Shown here piece after piece: positions 16,509-27,009 of a stretch of DNA of 63,079 nucleotides. This DNA is from Alphaproteobacteria bacterium 65-37 (GTDB taxonomy: Bacteria > Pseudomonadota > Alphaproteobacteria > Reyranellales > Reyranellaceae), in assembly GCA_001897995.1 (NCBI GenBank), contig MKRV01000285.1:1-63079 (forward strand), read 5' to 3'. Below the pieces are notes generated by a model. The model did not search any database. It was not told where the DNA came from and saw only the letters and a program-made list of their open reading frames with translations. Each line of letters begins with the position of its first letter. The stretch's first letter is position 1. Made by a program: the position numbers and the translations under genes.

Positions 16509-17678
16509 ATGCGCAAGACGACGATGTCCAAGATAGCGGCCTTGATCCTCATCAGCGGCGCCGCGGGCGCAGGTTATCTGTTCCTGACCTCCGACGGCTC
16601 GGACAAGGCGCGGGCCTCGATCGTCGCACCACAGATCCCGATCGTGTCGGGCACCGCACAAAAGAAGGACGTGCCGCTGTTCGTACGCGGCATCGGCACC
16701 GTGCAGGCTTACAACGCGGTTACCGTGAAATCGCGGGTCGATGGCGAGATCGTCAAGATCTCCTTCAGCGAAGGCCACGATGTGAAGGCCGGCGATCCTC
16801 TCTTCCAGATCGACCCGCGACCTTTCCAGGCCGCGCTCGACGCGGCATCCGCGACCTTGAAGCGCAACGAGGCGCAGCTCACCGGCGCAGCGCTCGACCT
16901 CGAACGGTACAGCAAGCTCCTCAACACGGGATACCAGTCGCGGCAGACCTTCGATCAGCAACAGGCCACCGTGGAGGCACTCAAGGCGTCGATCGCCGCC
17001 GACAAGGCCGCGATCGAGACCGCGCGCCTCAATCTCACCTATGCCGACATCCGGGCGCCGATCGCAGGCCGCACCGGCCAGCGCCTGGTTGATATCGGCA
17101 ATCTCGTGCAGGCCGGCCAGCCGACAAGCCTCGTCACCATCACCCAGATCAAGCCGATCTTCGTCAACTTCACGGTGCCTCAGGACTATGCCGAGGCGAT
17201 CCGCCACAATCAGCAGGCGGCTGCGCTTTCGGTGCTCGCTTATGCCAGCGACGACAAGACCCTGCTGGCGGAGGGCAAACTCAGCCTGATCGACAACCAG
17301 ATCGACGTGGCGACTGGAACGATCCGCCTCAAGGCGAGCTTTGCGAACGCCGATGAACGCCTGTGGCCGGGTGAATTCGTCAACGTCCGGCTGGTGCTGT
17401 CGATGCGCGTCGGAGTCGTCACGGTGCCGCAACGTGCGGTGATGCAGGGGGCCAGCGGCTACTATGCCTATGTCATCCGCCCCGACGGCACGGTTACCCG
17501 CCGCTCGGTCGACATCGTGGGCATGCAGGACGGCATCGCGATCGTGGCGCGCGGAGTAGACGACAAGGAAAAGGTCGTGGTCGACGGCCAATACCGCCTG
17601 AGCGACGGCGCACGCATCAAGTCCGAGGATGCCAAGCCGATCGCGGAGCCCCCGGCCACAGCGGCCAAGGACGGCTGA
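16509..17678 (+). CDS. RND efflux periplasmic adaptor subunit
   Basis: 389-aa membrane-fusion protein of the HlyD/AcrA class that links an RND pump to an outer-membrane channel. A single N-terminal hydrophobic segment (MSKIAALILISGAAGAGYLFL) anchors or exports it. The lipoyl half SRVDGEIVKISFSEGHDVKAGDPLFQIDPRPFQ, a helical hairpin (about residues 110-185), and the second lipoyl half ADIRAPIAGRTGQRLVDIGNLVQ follow in the usual order. The ATG at 16509 has GAGG 10 bases upstream. It is 10 bases ahead of the pump gene, so it is the first gene of an operon. No TolC-like gene is present. Confidence 0.9.
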   Translation: MRKTTMSKIAALILISGAAGAGYLFLTSDGSDKARASIVAPQIPIVSGTAQKKDVPLFVRGIGTVQAYNAVTVKSRVDGEIVKISFSEGHDVKAGDPLFQIDPRPFQAALDAASATLKRNEAQLTGAALDLERYSKLLNTGYQSRQTFDQQQATVEALKASIAADKAAIETARLNLTYADIRAPIAGRTGQRLVDIGNLVQAGQPTSLVTITQIKPIFVNFTVPQDYAEAIRHNQQAAALSVLAYASDDKTLLAEGKLSLIDNQIDVATGTIRLKASFANADERLWPGEFVNVRLVLSMRVGVVTVPQRAVMQGASGYYAYVIRPDGTVTRRSVDIVGMQDGIAIVARGVDDKEKVVVDGQYRLSDGARIKSEDAKPIAEPPATAAKDG

Positions 17679-17688
17679 CGGCAGCATC

Positions 17689-20600
17689 ATGAACATCTCC
17701 GAAACCTTCATCCGCCGCCCCATCGCCACGTCGCTGCTGATGCTGGGGCTGCTGGTCTTCGGGTTGGCGACTTACAGCCTCCTTCCCGTCTCTGCCCTCC
17801 CCAACGTCGATTTTCCGACCATCACGGTGTCGGCAACCTTGCCCGGCGCCAGTCCGGAGACCATGGCATCGTCCGTCGCGACGCCGCTCGAGCAGCAGTT
17901 CGCCGCCATTCCCGGCCTTGCCTCGATGAACTCGACCAGCGGGCTCGGCACGACGTCGATCACCTTGCAGTTCAATCTCGGGCGCAACATCGACGGAGCT
18001 GCCACCGACGTGCAGACCGCAATCAATGCGGCGAGCGGCCTGTTGCCCAAGGATCTCCCCAACCCGCCGACCTATCGCAAGGTCAATCCGGCCGATCGGG
18101 CGGTGCTGATCTATGCCGTCCACTCGACCGATCTGCCGATCTACAAGGTCGACGACTACGCCTACACGATCCTGGCGCAGAAGATCTCGGCCGTGCCGGG
18201 CGTCTCGCAGGTGCTGGTGGCCGGCCAGCAGGATTTTGCCGTCCGGGTCCAGGCCAATCCGGCGGCGCTCGCCGCGCACGGAATCGGGCTCGAGGACGTG
18301 CGCATCGGCATCGCCAACGCCACGCTCAATCAGGCCAAGGGCAACATCGAGAACGACCATCAGTCGTTCACCATCGACACCAACGACCAGCTGTTCCAGG
18401 CCTCGACCTACCGCCAGGTCATCGTTGCCTACCGCAACGGTGCGCCGGTCAAGCTGCAGGATATCGGCGACGTGATCGATGCCACCAAGTCGCCGCGCAA
18501 CGGCGCCTGGTTCAACGGCCAGCGCGCTGAGCTGCTGCTGATCTTCCGCCAGCCCGGCGCCAACACGGTGGAGATCGTCGACTCCATCAAGGCGATGATG
18601 CCGCGCCTGCTGGCCTCCGTACCGCAAGCGGTCCAGGTCGATCTGGTCTCCGACCGCTCGCAGTCGATCCGCGATTCCGTCCAGGATGTCGAGTTCACGC
18701 TGCTCCTGACGGTCGGCCTGGTGGTGATGGTGATCTTCATCTTCCTGCGCCATCTCTGGGCCACGATCATCCCCAGCATCACCGTACCGCTGTCGCTGAT
18801 CGGCACTTTCGGCGTGATGTATCTCTTCGACTACAGCATCGACAATCTGTCGTTGATGGGCCTCACCATCGCGGTCGGCTTCGTGGTCGACGATGCGATC
18901 GTCATGATCGAGAACATCGTCCGCTACATCGAAGAGGGTGAGCGGCCGTTCGATGCTGCCCTCAAGGGCGCCGGACAGATCGGCTTCACCATCGTGTCGA
19001 TCACCTTTTCCCTGATCGCCGTGTTCATCCCTCTTCTGTTCATGGGCGGTATCGTTGGCCGACTGTTCCGCGAGTTCGCGGTGACCGTTACGGTCGCCGT
19101 CGTCATGTCGGCCTTCGTCTCGCTGACGCTGACGCCGGTGATGTGCGCGCAATTCCTCAAGCGCCAAACCGGCCACAAGCGCGGCCGGCTCGACCAGATG
19201 TGCGAGGACATCTTCGACGCGGTGCTGCGCGGCTATGACCGGACCCTGCAATGGGTGCTGCGCCATCGGCTGCCGACCTTGCTCTCGACGATCGTCCTGA
19301 TCTTCGTCACCGGGTATCTCTATGTGGTGATCCCCAAGGGGTTCTTTCCCGAGCAGGATACCGGCTTCATCTTCGGCCAGGCCGAAGCACGGCAGGACAT
19401 CTCCTTCGCCGCCATGGCGGAGCTCCAGGGCAGGCTCTCGGCCATCGTCCAGAAGGATCCGGCGGTTTCGGGTGTCGTCGGCTTCGTCGGCTCGACCGGG
19501 GGTAACTCGTCCGAGAATACGGCGCGCCTGTTCATTCAGCTGAAGCCCTTCGCCCAGCGCAGCGCGTCGGCCCAGGAGGTCATCCAGCGGCTGCGACCCG
19601 CCGTGGCCACCATACCCGGCGTGAAGTTCTTCATGCAGGCGGGACAGGACATCAATGTCGGCGGCCGGCTCGCCAAGACCGAGTTCCAGTACACCCTGAC
19701 CTCGACCGACTCCGAGGAGCTCAACCACTGGGCGCCGATCATCGAGGCCCGCATGGCCAAGCTGCCGGAGCTGCAGGACGTCACCTCCGACCAGCAGATC
19801 GCCGCGCCGCATATCGCCATCGACATCGACCGCGACGCCGCCTCGCGGCTGGGCCTGTCATTGTCGATGATCGACCAGACGCTCTACGACGCCTTCGGAC
19901 AGCGCCAGGTCGCGACGATCTACAGCTCCGCCACCCAGTACAAGGTCGTGCTCGAGGTGCAGCCCGCCTTCCAGTCCGACCCAACGTCGCTGGCACGCCT
20001 CTATATCCCCGGCCCCAACAACGTCCAGGTCCCCCTCAGCACCGTGGCGCGCTTCACCAACAAGGTGGCACCGCTCACGGTCAATCATCAGGGCCAGTTC
20101 CCGGCGGTAACCATATCGTTCAACCTGGCCCCCGGCATCGCGCTCGGCCAGGCCGTCGAGAAGATCCAGGCGCTGCAGGCCGAACTGCACACACCGATCA
20201 CGCTCGACGGATCGTTCCAGGGTACGGCCCAGGCGTTCCAGTCGTCTCTATCCTCGACGCCGCTGCTGATCGCGGCGGCCATCCTCGCCGTCTACATCGT
20301 GCTGGGCATGCTCTACGAAAGCTACGTGCACCCCATCACCATCCTCTCGGCGCTGCCCTCGGCCGGTGTCGGTGCGCTGCTGATGCTGATGGCCTTCCAT
20401 TACGATCTCAGCGTCATCGCCCTGATCGGCATCATCCTGCTGATCGGTATCGTGAAGAAGAACGCCATCATGATGATCGACTTCGCCCTAGAAGCCGAGC
20501 GCGAGCACGGCAAGAGCCCGCTCGAGGCGATCCACGAAGCCTGCCTGCTGCGCTTCCGGCCGATCATGATGACGACCTTCGCCGCACTTGGTGGCGGCCT

Positions 20601-20844
20601 GCCGCTGGCCATCGGCACCGGCGCCGGGTCGGAGCTGCGGCGCCCGCTCGGCATCGCCATCGTCGGCGGGTTGCTGGTCTCGCAGTGGCTGACGCTCTAC
20701 ACGACGCCGGTGATCTATTTGTATCTCGATCGGTTCGCGCATTGGCTCAGCGGACGCCGCCAGCGCCCGGCGGGCGAGATGCCGGCTGCCATCCCGGCCG
20801 CCACCGCGCCGGAGCGGAGGCCGGATACGCGCGCCGTGGGTTGA
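17689..20844 (+). CDS. RND multidrug efflux pump (MdtB/MdtC-like inner membrane subunit)
   Basis: 1051-aa HAE1-type RND transporter, a proton-driven drug exporter that works as a trimer. The start MNISETFIRRPIATSLLMLGL is typical. The proton-relay pair is visible in VGFVVDDAIVMIENIVRY in TM4, and GIVKKNAIMMIDFALE in TM10 carries the conserved Lys/Asn. Two large periplasmic loops sit at the expected places, and length is normal for the family. The short basic extension upstream of the ATG in the same frame is part of the adaptor gene. It probably exports hydrophobic toxicants. Confidence 0.93.
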   Translation: MNISETFIRRPIATSLLMLGLLVFGLATYSLLPVSALPNVDFPTITVSATLPGASPETMASSVATPLEQQFAAIPGLASMNSTSGLGTTSITLQFNLGRNIDGAATDVQTAINAASGLLPKDLPNPPTYRKVNPADRAVLIYAVHSTDLPIYKVDDYAYTILAQKISAVPGVSQVLVAGQQDFAVRVQANPAALAAHGIGLEDVRIGIANATLNQAKGNIENDHQSFTIDTNDQLFQASTYRQVIVAYRNGAPVKLQDIGDVIDATKSPRNGAWFNGQRAELLLIFRQPGANTVEIVDSIKAMMPRLLASVPQAVQVDLVSDRSQSIRDSVQDVEFTLLLTVGLVVMVIFIFLRHLWATIIPSITVPLSLIGTFGVMYLFDYSIDNLSLMGLTIAVGFVVDDAIVMIENIVRYIEEGERPFDAALKGAGQIGFTIVSITFSLIAVFIPLLFMGGIVGRLFREFAVTVTVAVVMSAFVSLTLTPVMCAQFLKRQTGHKRGRLDQMCEDIFDAVLRGYDRTLQWVLRHRLPTLLSTIVLIFVTGYLYVVIPKGFFPEQDTGFIFGQAEARQDISFAAMAELQGRLSAIVQKDPAVSGVVGFVGSTGGNSSENTARLFIQLKPFAQRSASAQEVIQRLRPAVATIPGVKFFMQAGQDINVGGRLAKTEFQYTLTSTDSEELNHWAPIIEARMAKLPELQDVTSDQQIAAPHIAIDIDRDAASRLGLSLSMIDQTLYDAFGQRQVATIYSSATQYKVVLEVQPAFQSDPTSLARLYIPGPNNVQVPLSTVARFTNKVAPLTVNHQGQFPAVTISFNLAPGIALGQAVEKIQALQAELHTPITLDGSFQGTAQAFQSSLSSTPLLIAAAILAVYIVLGMLYESYVHPITILSALPSAGVGALLMLMAFHYDLSVIALIGIILLIGIVKKNAIMMIDFALEAEREHGKSPLEAIHEACLLRFRPIMMTTFAALGGGLPLAIGTGAGSELRRPLGIAIVGGLLVSQWLTLYTTPVIYLYLDRFAHWLSGRRQRPAGEMPAAIPAATAPERRPDTRAVG

Positions 20845-20851
20845 AGCCGCC

Positions 20852-21070
20852 ATGACCGACAATCGCCACGAACGGGAAGAGTATCTCGAGCAGGACGACC
20901 TCGAGCGTGAGACCGCTCGGCGCCGCCAGAGCATCATCGCCCTCGCCGTCGTCGTCGTTCTGGTCGTTGCCGGCGTCGTGCTGGCCGGCCGGTTGCGCGC
21001 CGTGGCCGATCTCCAGGATTGCCTGATGACCCGGGCGACCAACTGCCTCGAAATCGTCGCGCCGCGCTGA
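20852..21070 (+). CDS. Small single-pass membrane protein downstream of the RND pump
   Basis: 72-aa protein with a charged N-terminus rich in Glu/Arg (residues 1-26), one hydrophobic helix at about 27-46, and a short tail with two cysteines (57 and 65). It begins 7 bases after the pump stop and so belongs to the same transcript. I do not recognise a family. By position it might be a small accessory of the pump, comparable in principle to AcrZ, but there is no sequence evidence for that. Its coding nature is supported by operon position and the plausible membrane topology. Confidence 0.6.
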   Translation: MTDNRHEREEYLEQDDLERETARRRQSIIALAVVVVLVVAGVVLAGRLRAVADLQDCLMTRATNCLEIVAPR

Positions 21071-21179
21071 TCAGCGGTACGCCAATGACGGCCGGTCGGT
21101 GGCCCACTGGGGCTGCTCCGACTCCGGCCGGCGAAATGGACATCGACAGGCCAGCGGTTTGACCATAGTTTCGCGCGCT

Positions 21180-21857
21180 ATGATGCGGCGGCTGAACATC
21201 GGTTGCGGCCAGTCGGCGACGCCGGGCTGGATCAACTACGACAATTCCCCCTCCATTGCTCTCGCCCGCCTTCCCCAGCCACTGATCTCCCTGCTCGGAT
21301 CGATCGGCATCCTGAGCGCGTTGACGCAGAAGTTCGCCGCCTACTGCCGCACGCATTCGATCCGCTATGCCAGCGCGCTGTCCATTCCCGAGGAATCGAG
21401 CAGCGTCGACGTCGTCTATTCGTCGCACATGCTGGAGCATCTCGATCGGACCGAGGCGCGCCGGTGCGTGCAGGAATGCTACCGCATCCTCAAGCCGGGC
21501 GGCATCCTGCGACTGGTCGTGCCCGACCTGAAGCAGCGCATCGACTACTACCTGCTGGCGCGCGACGGCGACCTCTTGCTGGAGTCGTTCATCTTCGATC
21601 TCGAAAAGCCGCGCGGGCTGAGGTCATGGTTGACGCGGGCCATTACCGGTGGCCGCGAGCACCATTGGATGTACGACTACGCCTCGCTCACCCGCCTGGT
21701 CGAGAGTTGCGGCTTTCGCGACACGGTCGAGCTGCAACCCGGACAGACCTCGATCGGCGAGCCGGGCGACCTCGACCTGCGTGAGCAGGAACCGACCTGG
21801 AGCCTCTACCTCGAGACCAGGCGCCCCCTTCAGGAGGCAGCCGGCCCCGCCGCCTGA
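21180..21857 (+). CDS. Methyltransferase-domain protein
   Basis: 225-aa protein of the methyltransf_11 type often found in polysaccharide loci. It starts with LNIGCGQSATPGWINYDNSP, the SAM site plus the typical W-x-N-x-D segment, and has SVDVVYSSHMLEHLDRTEA and YRILKPGGILRLVVPDL. The C-terminal HHWMYDYASLTRLVESCGF is common in glycan-associated members. Start choice between two adjacent ATGs (21180/21183) is not decided by a ribosome site. It is 109 bases after the small membrane protein and converges on livM. Acceptor unknown. Confidence 0.78.
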   Translation: MMRRLNIGCGQSATPGWINYDNSPSIALARLPQPLISLLGSIGILSALTQKFAAYCRTHSIRYASALSIPEESSSVDVVYSSHMLEHLDRTEARRCVQECYRILKPGGILRLVVPDLKQRIDYYLLARDGDLLLESFIFDLEKPRGLRSWLTRAITGGREHHWMYDYASLTRLVESCGFRDTVELQPGQTSIGEPGDLDLREQEPTWSLYLETRRPLQEAAGPAA

Positions 21858-21866
21858 CGGCCGGCT
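21839..21866. terminator. Hairpin between convergent stops
   Basis: AGCCGGCC (21839-21846) and GGCCGGCT (21859-21866) form a perfect 8-bp stem spanning the end of the methyltransferase gene and the stop of livM. There is no strong T-run on either side, so it may terminate both converging transcripts only weakly. Confidence 0.4.
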
Positions 21867-22798
21867 CAAGTCGATGGCGAACGCCGTCGCTTCCACCAGT
21901 CCATTACCTCGCCGACCACACCCTTGCGGAAGGCGAGCACGATCACGACAAAGATGGCGCCCTGGATCACCAGCACGAACTGGCCGAAGCCCGCCAGGTA
22001 GTTCTGCATGGTGACGATGATGAAGGCGCCGACCACGGGGCCGATGATGGTGCCCAGCCCACCGACCAGCGCCATCAGGACGACCTCGCCCGAGGTCGAG
22101 GCGGCGACGTCCGTCAGGGTGGCGAACTGCTGGACCATGGCCTTGGTGGCGCCGGCCAGTCCCGCGAGCGCCGCCGACAGCACGAAAGCCAGGAGCTTGT
22201 AGCGGTCGGCTTCGTAGCCCAGCGACAGGGCGCGCTGCTCGTTGTCGCGGATCGCCTTCAACACCTGGCCAAACGGCGAGTAGATGAAGCGGTAGATTGC
22301 GGCGTAGCCGAACAAGAAGATCGCCAGGACGACATAGTAGAGGACGAGGTCGTCCTTGGTCGGGATCACGCCGAACAATGGCTTGCGTGGAATGCCCTGC
22401 AGCCCGTCCTCGCCGCCGGTGAACGGCGCCTGCACGCAGAAGAAGTAGACCATCTGCGCGAAGGCGAGCGTGATCATGGCGAAGTAGATGCCCTGGCGGC
22501 GGATCGCCAGCGCGCCGGTCACCAACCCGAGGACGGCCGCGCCGGCGACGCCGGCCAGCAGGCCGATCTCCGGTGGCATGTTCCAGGCCTTGACGACATG
22601 GCCATAGAAGTAGCCCGCCATGCCGAAGAACATGGCGTGGCCGAAGCTCATCAGCCCGACATAGCCCAGCAGCAGATTGAAGGCGCAGGCGAACAGCGCA
22701 AAGCACAGCGCCTTCATCAGGAAGACGGGATAGGCGAACGCCGGCGCCACCAGCGCCAGGACGATCAGGATGGCGTAGCCGACGCGCTGGGAGGTCAT
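21866..22798 (-). CDS. livM: Branched-chain amino acid ABC permease LivM (system 1)
   Basis: 310-aa inner-membrane permease of the LIV-I type with about 8-10 hydrophobic helices. The family motif AFNLLLGYVGLMSFGHAMFFG lies near residue 45, and the cytoplasmic EAA-like loop QVLKAIRDNEQRALSLGYEADRYK near 215. The ATG at 22798 overlaps the livH stop as ATGA. The open frame continues further upstream only as a shadow inside livH. It is the last gene of the minus-strand order livG-livF-livH-livM. The substrate may be amino acids or other carboxylates. Confidence 0.92.
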   Translation of the reverse strand: MTSQRVGYAILIVLALVAPAFAYPVFLMKALCFALFACAFNLLLGYVGLMSFGHAMFFGMAGYFYGHVVKAWNMPPEIGLLAGVAGAAVLGLVTGALAIRRQGIYFAMITLAFAQMVYFFCVQAPFTGGEDGLQGIPRKPLFGVIPTKDDLVLYYVVLAIFLFGYAAIYRFIYSPFGQVLKAIRDNEQRALSLGYEADRYKLLAFVLSAALAGLAGATKAMVQQFATLTDVAASTSGEVVLMALVGGLGTIIGPVVGAFIIVTMQNYLAGFGQFVLVIQGAIFVVIVLAFRKGVVGEVMDWWKRRRSPST

Positions 22799-23676
22799 TT
22801 GGTCTGCCCGAACAGGCCGGCCGGCTTGACCAGCAGCACGATCGCCATGACGACGAAGATCACCGTATTGGAAGCCGGTGGATAGAAGACCTTGGTCAGG
22901 CCCTCGATCACGCCGAGGCCGAAGCCGGTGACGATCGAGCCCATGATCGACCCCATGCCGCCGATCACCACCACCGCGAAGACCACCAGCACGAGATTGG
23001 TCCCCATCAGCGCCGAGACCTGCTGAATGGGTGCCGCCAGCACGCCCGCCAGCGCTGCGAGGGCGACACCGAGACCGTAGGTCAGCGTGATCAGCCGCGG
23101 CACGTTGATGCCGAAGGCGCGCACCAGGGTCGGGTTCTCGGTCGCTGCCCGCAGGTAGGCGCCGAGCTTGGTGCGCTCGATGCCGTACCAGGTGGCGAGG
23201 CAGATCACGAGAGCCGCGATCACCACGAAACCACGATAGGCCGGCAGGAACATGAAGCCGAGATTGTAGCCGCCCGGAATCGGGTTGGGATAAGGCGCGC
23301 CCGAGGAACCCCATTGCAACTGGAACAATCCCTCGATCACCAGCGCCATGCCGAAGGTCAGCAGGAAGCCGTAGAGATGGTCGAGGTGGTAGATGCGTTT
23401 CAGCAGCAGCTTTTCGATCACGATGCCGATCAGGCCGACGATCAGCGGCGCCAGCACGAGCGACGCCCAGAAGGGGACGTCGAGGTAGCCCAGCAACAGC
23501 CAGGCCGCGAAGGCGCCCATCATGTACTGCGCGCCGTGCGTGAAGTTGATGACGTTCAGCATGCCGAAGATCACGGCGAGGCCGAGACTGAGCATGGCGT
23601 AGAAGGCACCGTTGATCAGGCCGAGCAACAGCTGGCCGAACAGCGCCTGGGGAGGAATGCCGAGAAGTTCGAACAT
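22795..23676 (-). CDS. livH: Branched-chain amino acid ABC permease LivH (system 1)
   Basis: 293-aa permease partner of LivM. It has the diagnostic GLINGAFYAMLSLGLAVIFGMLNVINFTHGAQ near the N-terminus and the loop LGAYLRAATENPTLVRAFGINV in the middle. VVVIGGMGSIMGSIVTGFGLGVIEG is the conserved late segment. The ATG at 23676 (MFELLGIPPQ) gives the normal length; an upstream frame lacks a suitable start. Its stop overlaps the livM start by four bases, so the two are translationally coupled. Confidence 0.92.
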   Translation of the reverse strand: MFELLGIPPQALFGQLLLGLINGAFYAMLSLGLAVIFGMLNVINFTHGAQYMMGAFAAWLLLGYLDVPFWASLVLAPLIVGLIGIVIEKLLLKRIYHLDHLYGFLLTFGMALVIEGLFQLQWGSSGAPYPNPIPGGYNLGFMFLPAYRGFVVIAALVICLATWYGIERTKLGAYLRAATENPTLVRAFGINVPRLITLTYGLGVALAALAGVLAAPIQQVSALMGTNLVLVVFAVVVIGGMGSIMGSIVTGFGLGVIEGLTKVFYPPASNTVIFVVMAIVLLVKPAGLFGQTK

Positions 23677-23683
23677 GAAGGCC

Positions 23684-24380
<697 letters not shown>

Positions 24381-24388
<8 letters not shown>

Positions 24389-25136
24389 GGCCGGTTCCGA
24401 CATAGGCTTCGACCACGGCAGGGTCCTTGGAGACGGTGGCATAGGGCCCTTCGGCCAACACTTCCCCGCGCGCCAGCACGGTAATGGTGTCGGAAAGGTC
24501 GGCGACGACGGACATATTGTGTTCGACCATCAGAACGGTGCGGTCCTTGGCGACGGTCCGGATCAAGGCGGCAATGCGCTTGATGTCCTCCTGGCCGAGA
24601 CCGGCCATCGGCTCATCGAGCAGCATCATCTCGGGCTCGAGGGCCAATGTCGTCGCGATCTCGAGGGCGCGCTTGCGGCCGTAGGGCAGCTCGACCGCCG
24701 GCGCCTCGGCGAAGGCCTGGAGCCCCACCGCCTCGACCAGCTCGAGAGCCCGTGCATCGAGCTTGTTCAGCACACGCTCCGACCGCCAGAAATGAAAGGA
24801 ATTACCGAGCTTGCGCTGCAACGCCACACGAACGTTCTCCCGCACCGAGAGATGGGGGAAAACCGCCGAAATCTGGAACGACCGCGCCAGCCCCATGCGG
24901 GCGATCGCAGCCGGCGAGCTGCCGGTGATGTTCCGGCCGTTGAAATGGATCTGCCCCGCCGTAGGCGACAGGAAATGCGTCAGCAGGTTGAAACAGGTCG
25001 TCTTGCCGGCGCCGTTGGGTCCAATGAGCGCGTGAATCGTATGCCGACGCACGCGCAATCGGACATTCTTGACGGCCACGAAGCCCTTGAATTCCTTGGT
25101 AAGGCCTTCGGCCTCTAGGATTATTTCTTCTTTCAC
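24381..25136 (-). CDS. livG: Branched-chain amino acid ABC ATPase LivG (system 1)
   Basis: 251-aa ATPase, first gene of the minus-strand liv operon. Walker A is GPNGAGKTT; the LivG-type signature LPYGRKRALEIATTLA replaces LSGGQ as in many family members; Walker B is MMLLDEPMAGL and the switch His is in MVEHNMSVV. GTG at 25136 is the start, with GGGAGGA just upstream. The gene is divergent from a membrane protein gene with 145 bases between, which must hold the operon promoter. A matching receptor gene lies at 27350 on the other strand. Confidence 0.92.
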
Positions 25137-25281
25137 CGTTCCTCCCGGTAGGGTGCCTATAACACGGAATTGCCACGCCCTGTCCAGCGGCCCACCGCCC
25201 CGCCGGAACGTCTCCGAAAGATCACGGCCCGCCGCTTTCCCTGCGTGCTAGGCAAAGACGAGGCCAAGAAGCGACAGGAGA

Positions 25282-27009
25282 ATGAACAGACTCGCCGCCA
25301 ACACGGACGAGGCCGTCCCACTTCGGTCACCGGCGGCCAAACTGGCCACGCCGCTGATGACGGGCGAAGGGTCTCCTGTGCTGCTCGTTCTCGCAGCACT
25401 GATCCCGACCATCGCAGCGGCCTGGGCGCTGCTCTCGCCAGCCCGGGTGCTGTCCCGCGAGATGAGCTGGGATCTTCTGTTCAACCTTTCGGGGGCATGG
25501 CATCTACGCCATGGGCATGTCGCACATGTCGACTTCCACGACCCCGTCGGCGCGCTGAGCTTCGCCCTCACCGATTTCGGTTTCTCGATCGTCGGCGTGA
25601 CCCCACACGCTTTTCTGGTCGGCGCAGTAGTCATCACGGCCTTTCTCTTTACGACGGCTGTCGTCGTTGCGTGGCGGCGCTTCCCTCTGCTTCCAGCGGC
25701 GACCTTCGTGGTCTTCGCCTGCCTGCTGGCGCTGATGCCGTCCAATGTCGGCGACATGCCGACCACCTACTCCTTTGCCATGTCGTACAATCGCTATGGC
25801 TGGAGCGCGATCTCGATCCTGTCGTTGCTGTTGTTCGTGCCGCCGCGCAACGGGCGTGTCAGTGGTTGGCTTGAGGCTGCTATCGCCACGGCTCTGCTGA
25901 TCGTGATGTACTACCTCAAGGTGACCTACTTCTTCGCCGGCGGCGCGGCGCTTTGCCTGGCCCTTCTCGTCTCGCCGCATATCCGCGGTCGATGGCTCCT
26001 CTGGATGGCTGTCGGTGCCGTCGCCGCCCTCAACGCAATCGCGCCCTACAACCACGACTATCTGGCCGACATCCTGAACACCGTGGCGGCCGGCGCTGTA
26101 CGTGACAGCTTCCTCGGTCATTTGGCCGACTTCTTCAGCCACGCCGACAGCTACGCGCCCTATCTGGCCGCCCTGATCCTCGCCATCTGGCTGTGGCGCA
26201 CTGACCGAGCGTCACCCGGATTGCCGGCAGCCGTCGCCTTCTTGCTGTGTATCGGCTTCTTCCTGCTGACACAGAATGCCCAGTCGCACGGCATGCCGCT
26301 CGCCATCGTGATCGCCTTTCTTTTCATCGATCAGCTCTATCGGCGGCGGGCTGCACTACCCCTGATCGCCGCTCTCCTGGTCTTTCCCTTGCTCTCGATC
26401 GGCGCCTCGACGCTGAGCCTCGCGGGATATCATCGCAAAGCGACATGCGCGCAATGCCTGTCGGTGATCGGTGCCACCAACCTGCAGGGCCTGGCCGTCC
26501 CGCTGGAACCGGCCGGGCTGCTGGCGAGTTTCGCCGACGGCGAAGCGGAGGAATATCTCCTCAATCGGGCTCGCGCCGTACAGCCCCGCTACGAACTCTC
26601 GCAGTACGAGTATGTCGAGACGATCCAGGAAGCCGCGGCGCTGTTGAACAAGCCTCGGTACCGCCCGGGCGGCGTGATGGTGCTCGACCAGGTCAATCCG
26701 CTGCCGTTCATGCTCGGCTGGCAGCCGGCGCGCGGCGAGACTTTGTGGTCCGGCGCCGGCATGCCGATGCAGGAGCCGGAGCCGCTGTTCGCCGGCACCG
26801 ACCATGTCCTGATTCCAAAATTCTCGACGTACAGCCCAGGAACGGCGAAGGCACGCGCGAAATACGGCGCCTATATCGAGGCGCAGTTTCCCGTGCGCAG
26901 CGAGACCCAGAGCTGGATCGTCTTCAGCCGCCCCCGGGCGATTGCCGAAGTACCCGTCAACGCCGATGCCCCTCTGAGCGCCGATCGCTTTCAACGCCGA
27001 TCGCCTTGA
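25282..27009 (+). CDS. Polytopic membrane protein of unknown function
   Basis: 575-aa protein with about ten hydrophobic helices between residues 30 and 385, followed by a soluble C-terminal domain of about 180 residues. The loop after the first helix (SREMSWDLLFNLSGAWHLRHGHV..VDFHDPVG) is acidic and aromatic, in the place where GT-C glycosyltransferases keep their catalytic Asp, and the layout (membrane bundle then soluble domain) would suit such an enzyme. I cannot confirm that family. The stop falls within a 16-bp tandem repeat. Divergent from the liv operon; no partner gene is evident. Confidence 0.7.
   Translation: MNRLAANTDEAVPLRSPAAKLATPLMTGEGSPVLLVLAALIPTIAAAWALLSPARVLSREMSWDLLFNLSGAWHLRHGHVAHVDFHDPVGALSFALTDFGFSIVGVTPHAFLVGAVVITAFLFTTAVVVAWRRFPLLPAATFVVFACLLALMPSNVGDMPTTYSFAMSYNRYGWSAISILSLLLFVPPRNGRVSGWLEAAIATALLIVMYYLKVTYFFAGGAALCLALLVSPHIRGRWLLWMAVGAVAALNAIAPYNHDYLADILNTVAAGAVRDSFLGHLADFFSHADSYAPYLAALILAIWLWRTDRASPGLPAAVAFLLCIGFFLLTQNAQSHGMPLAIVIAFLFIDQLYRRRAALPLIAALLVFPLLSIGASTLSLAGYHRKATCAQCLSVIGATNLQGLAVPLEPAGLLASFADGEAEEYLLNRARAVQPRYELSQYEYVETIQEAAALLNKPRYRPGGVMVLDQVNPLPFMLGWQPARGETLWSGAGMPMQEPEPLFAGTDHVLIPKFSTYSPGTAKARAKYGAYIEAQFPVRSETQSWIVFSRPRAIAEVPVNADAPLSADRFQRRSP

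Noticed and set aside
17617..19812. Open frame of over 700 codons antisense to the RND pump
   Set aside because: High-GC genes with strong third-position bias leave long antisense frames open. Its translation is rich in Arg, Asp, His and Glu with no domain or ribosome site, whereas the sense strand has a full RND protein.
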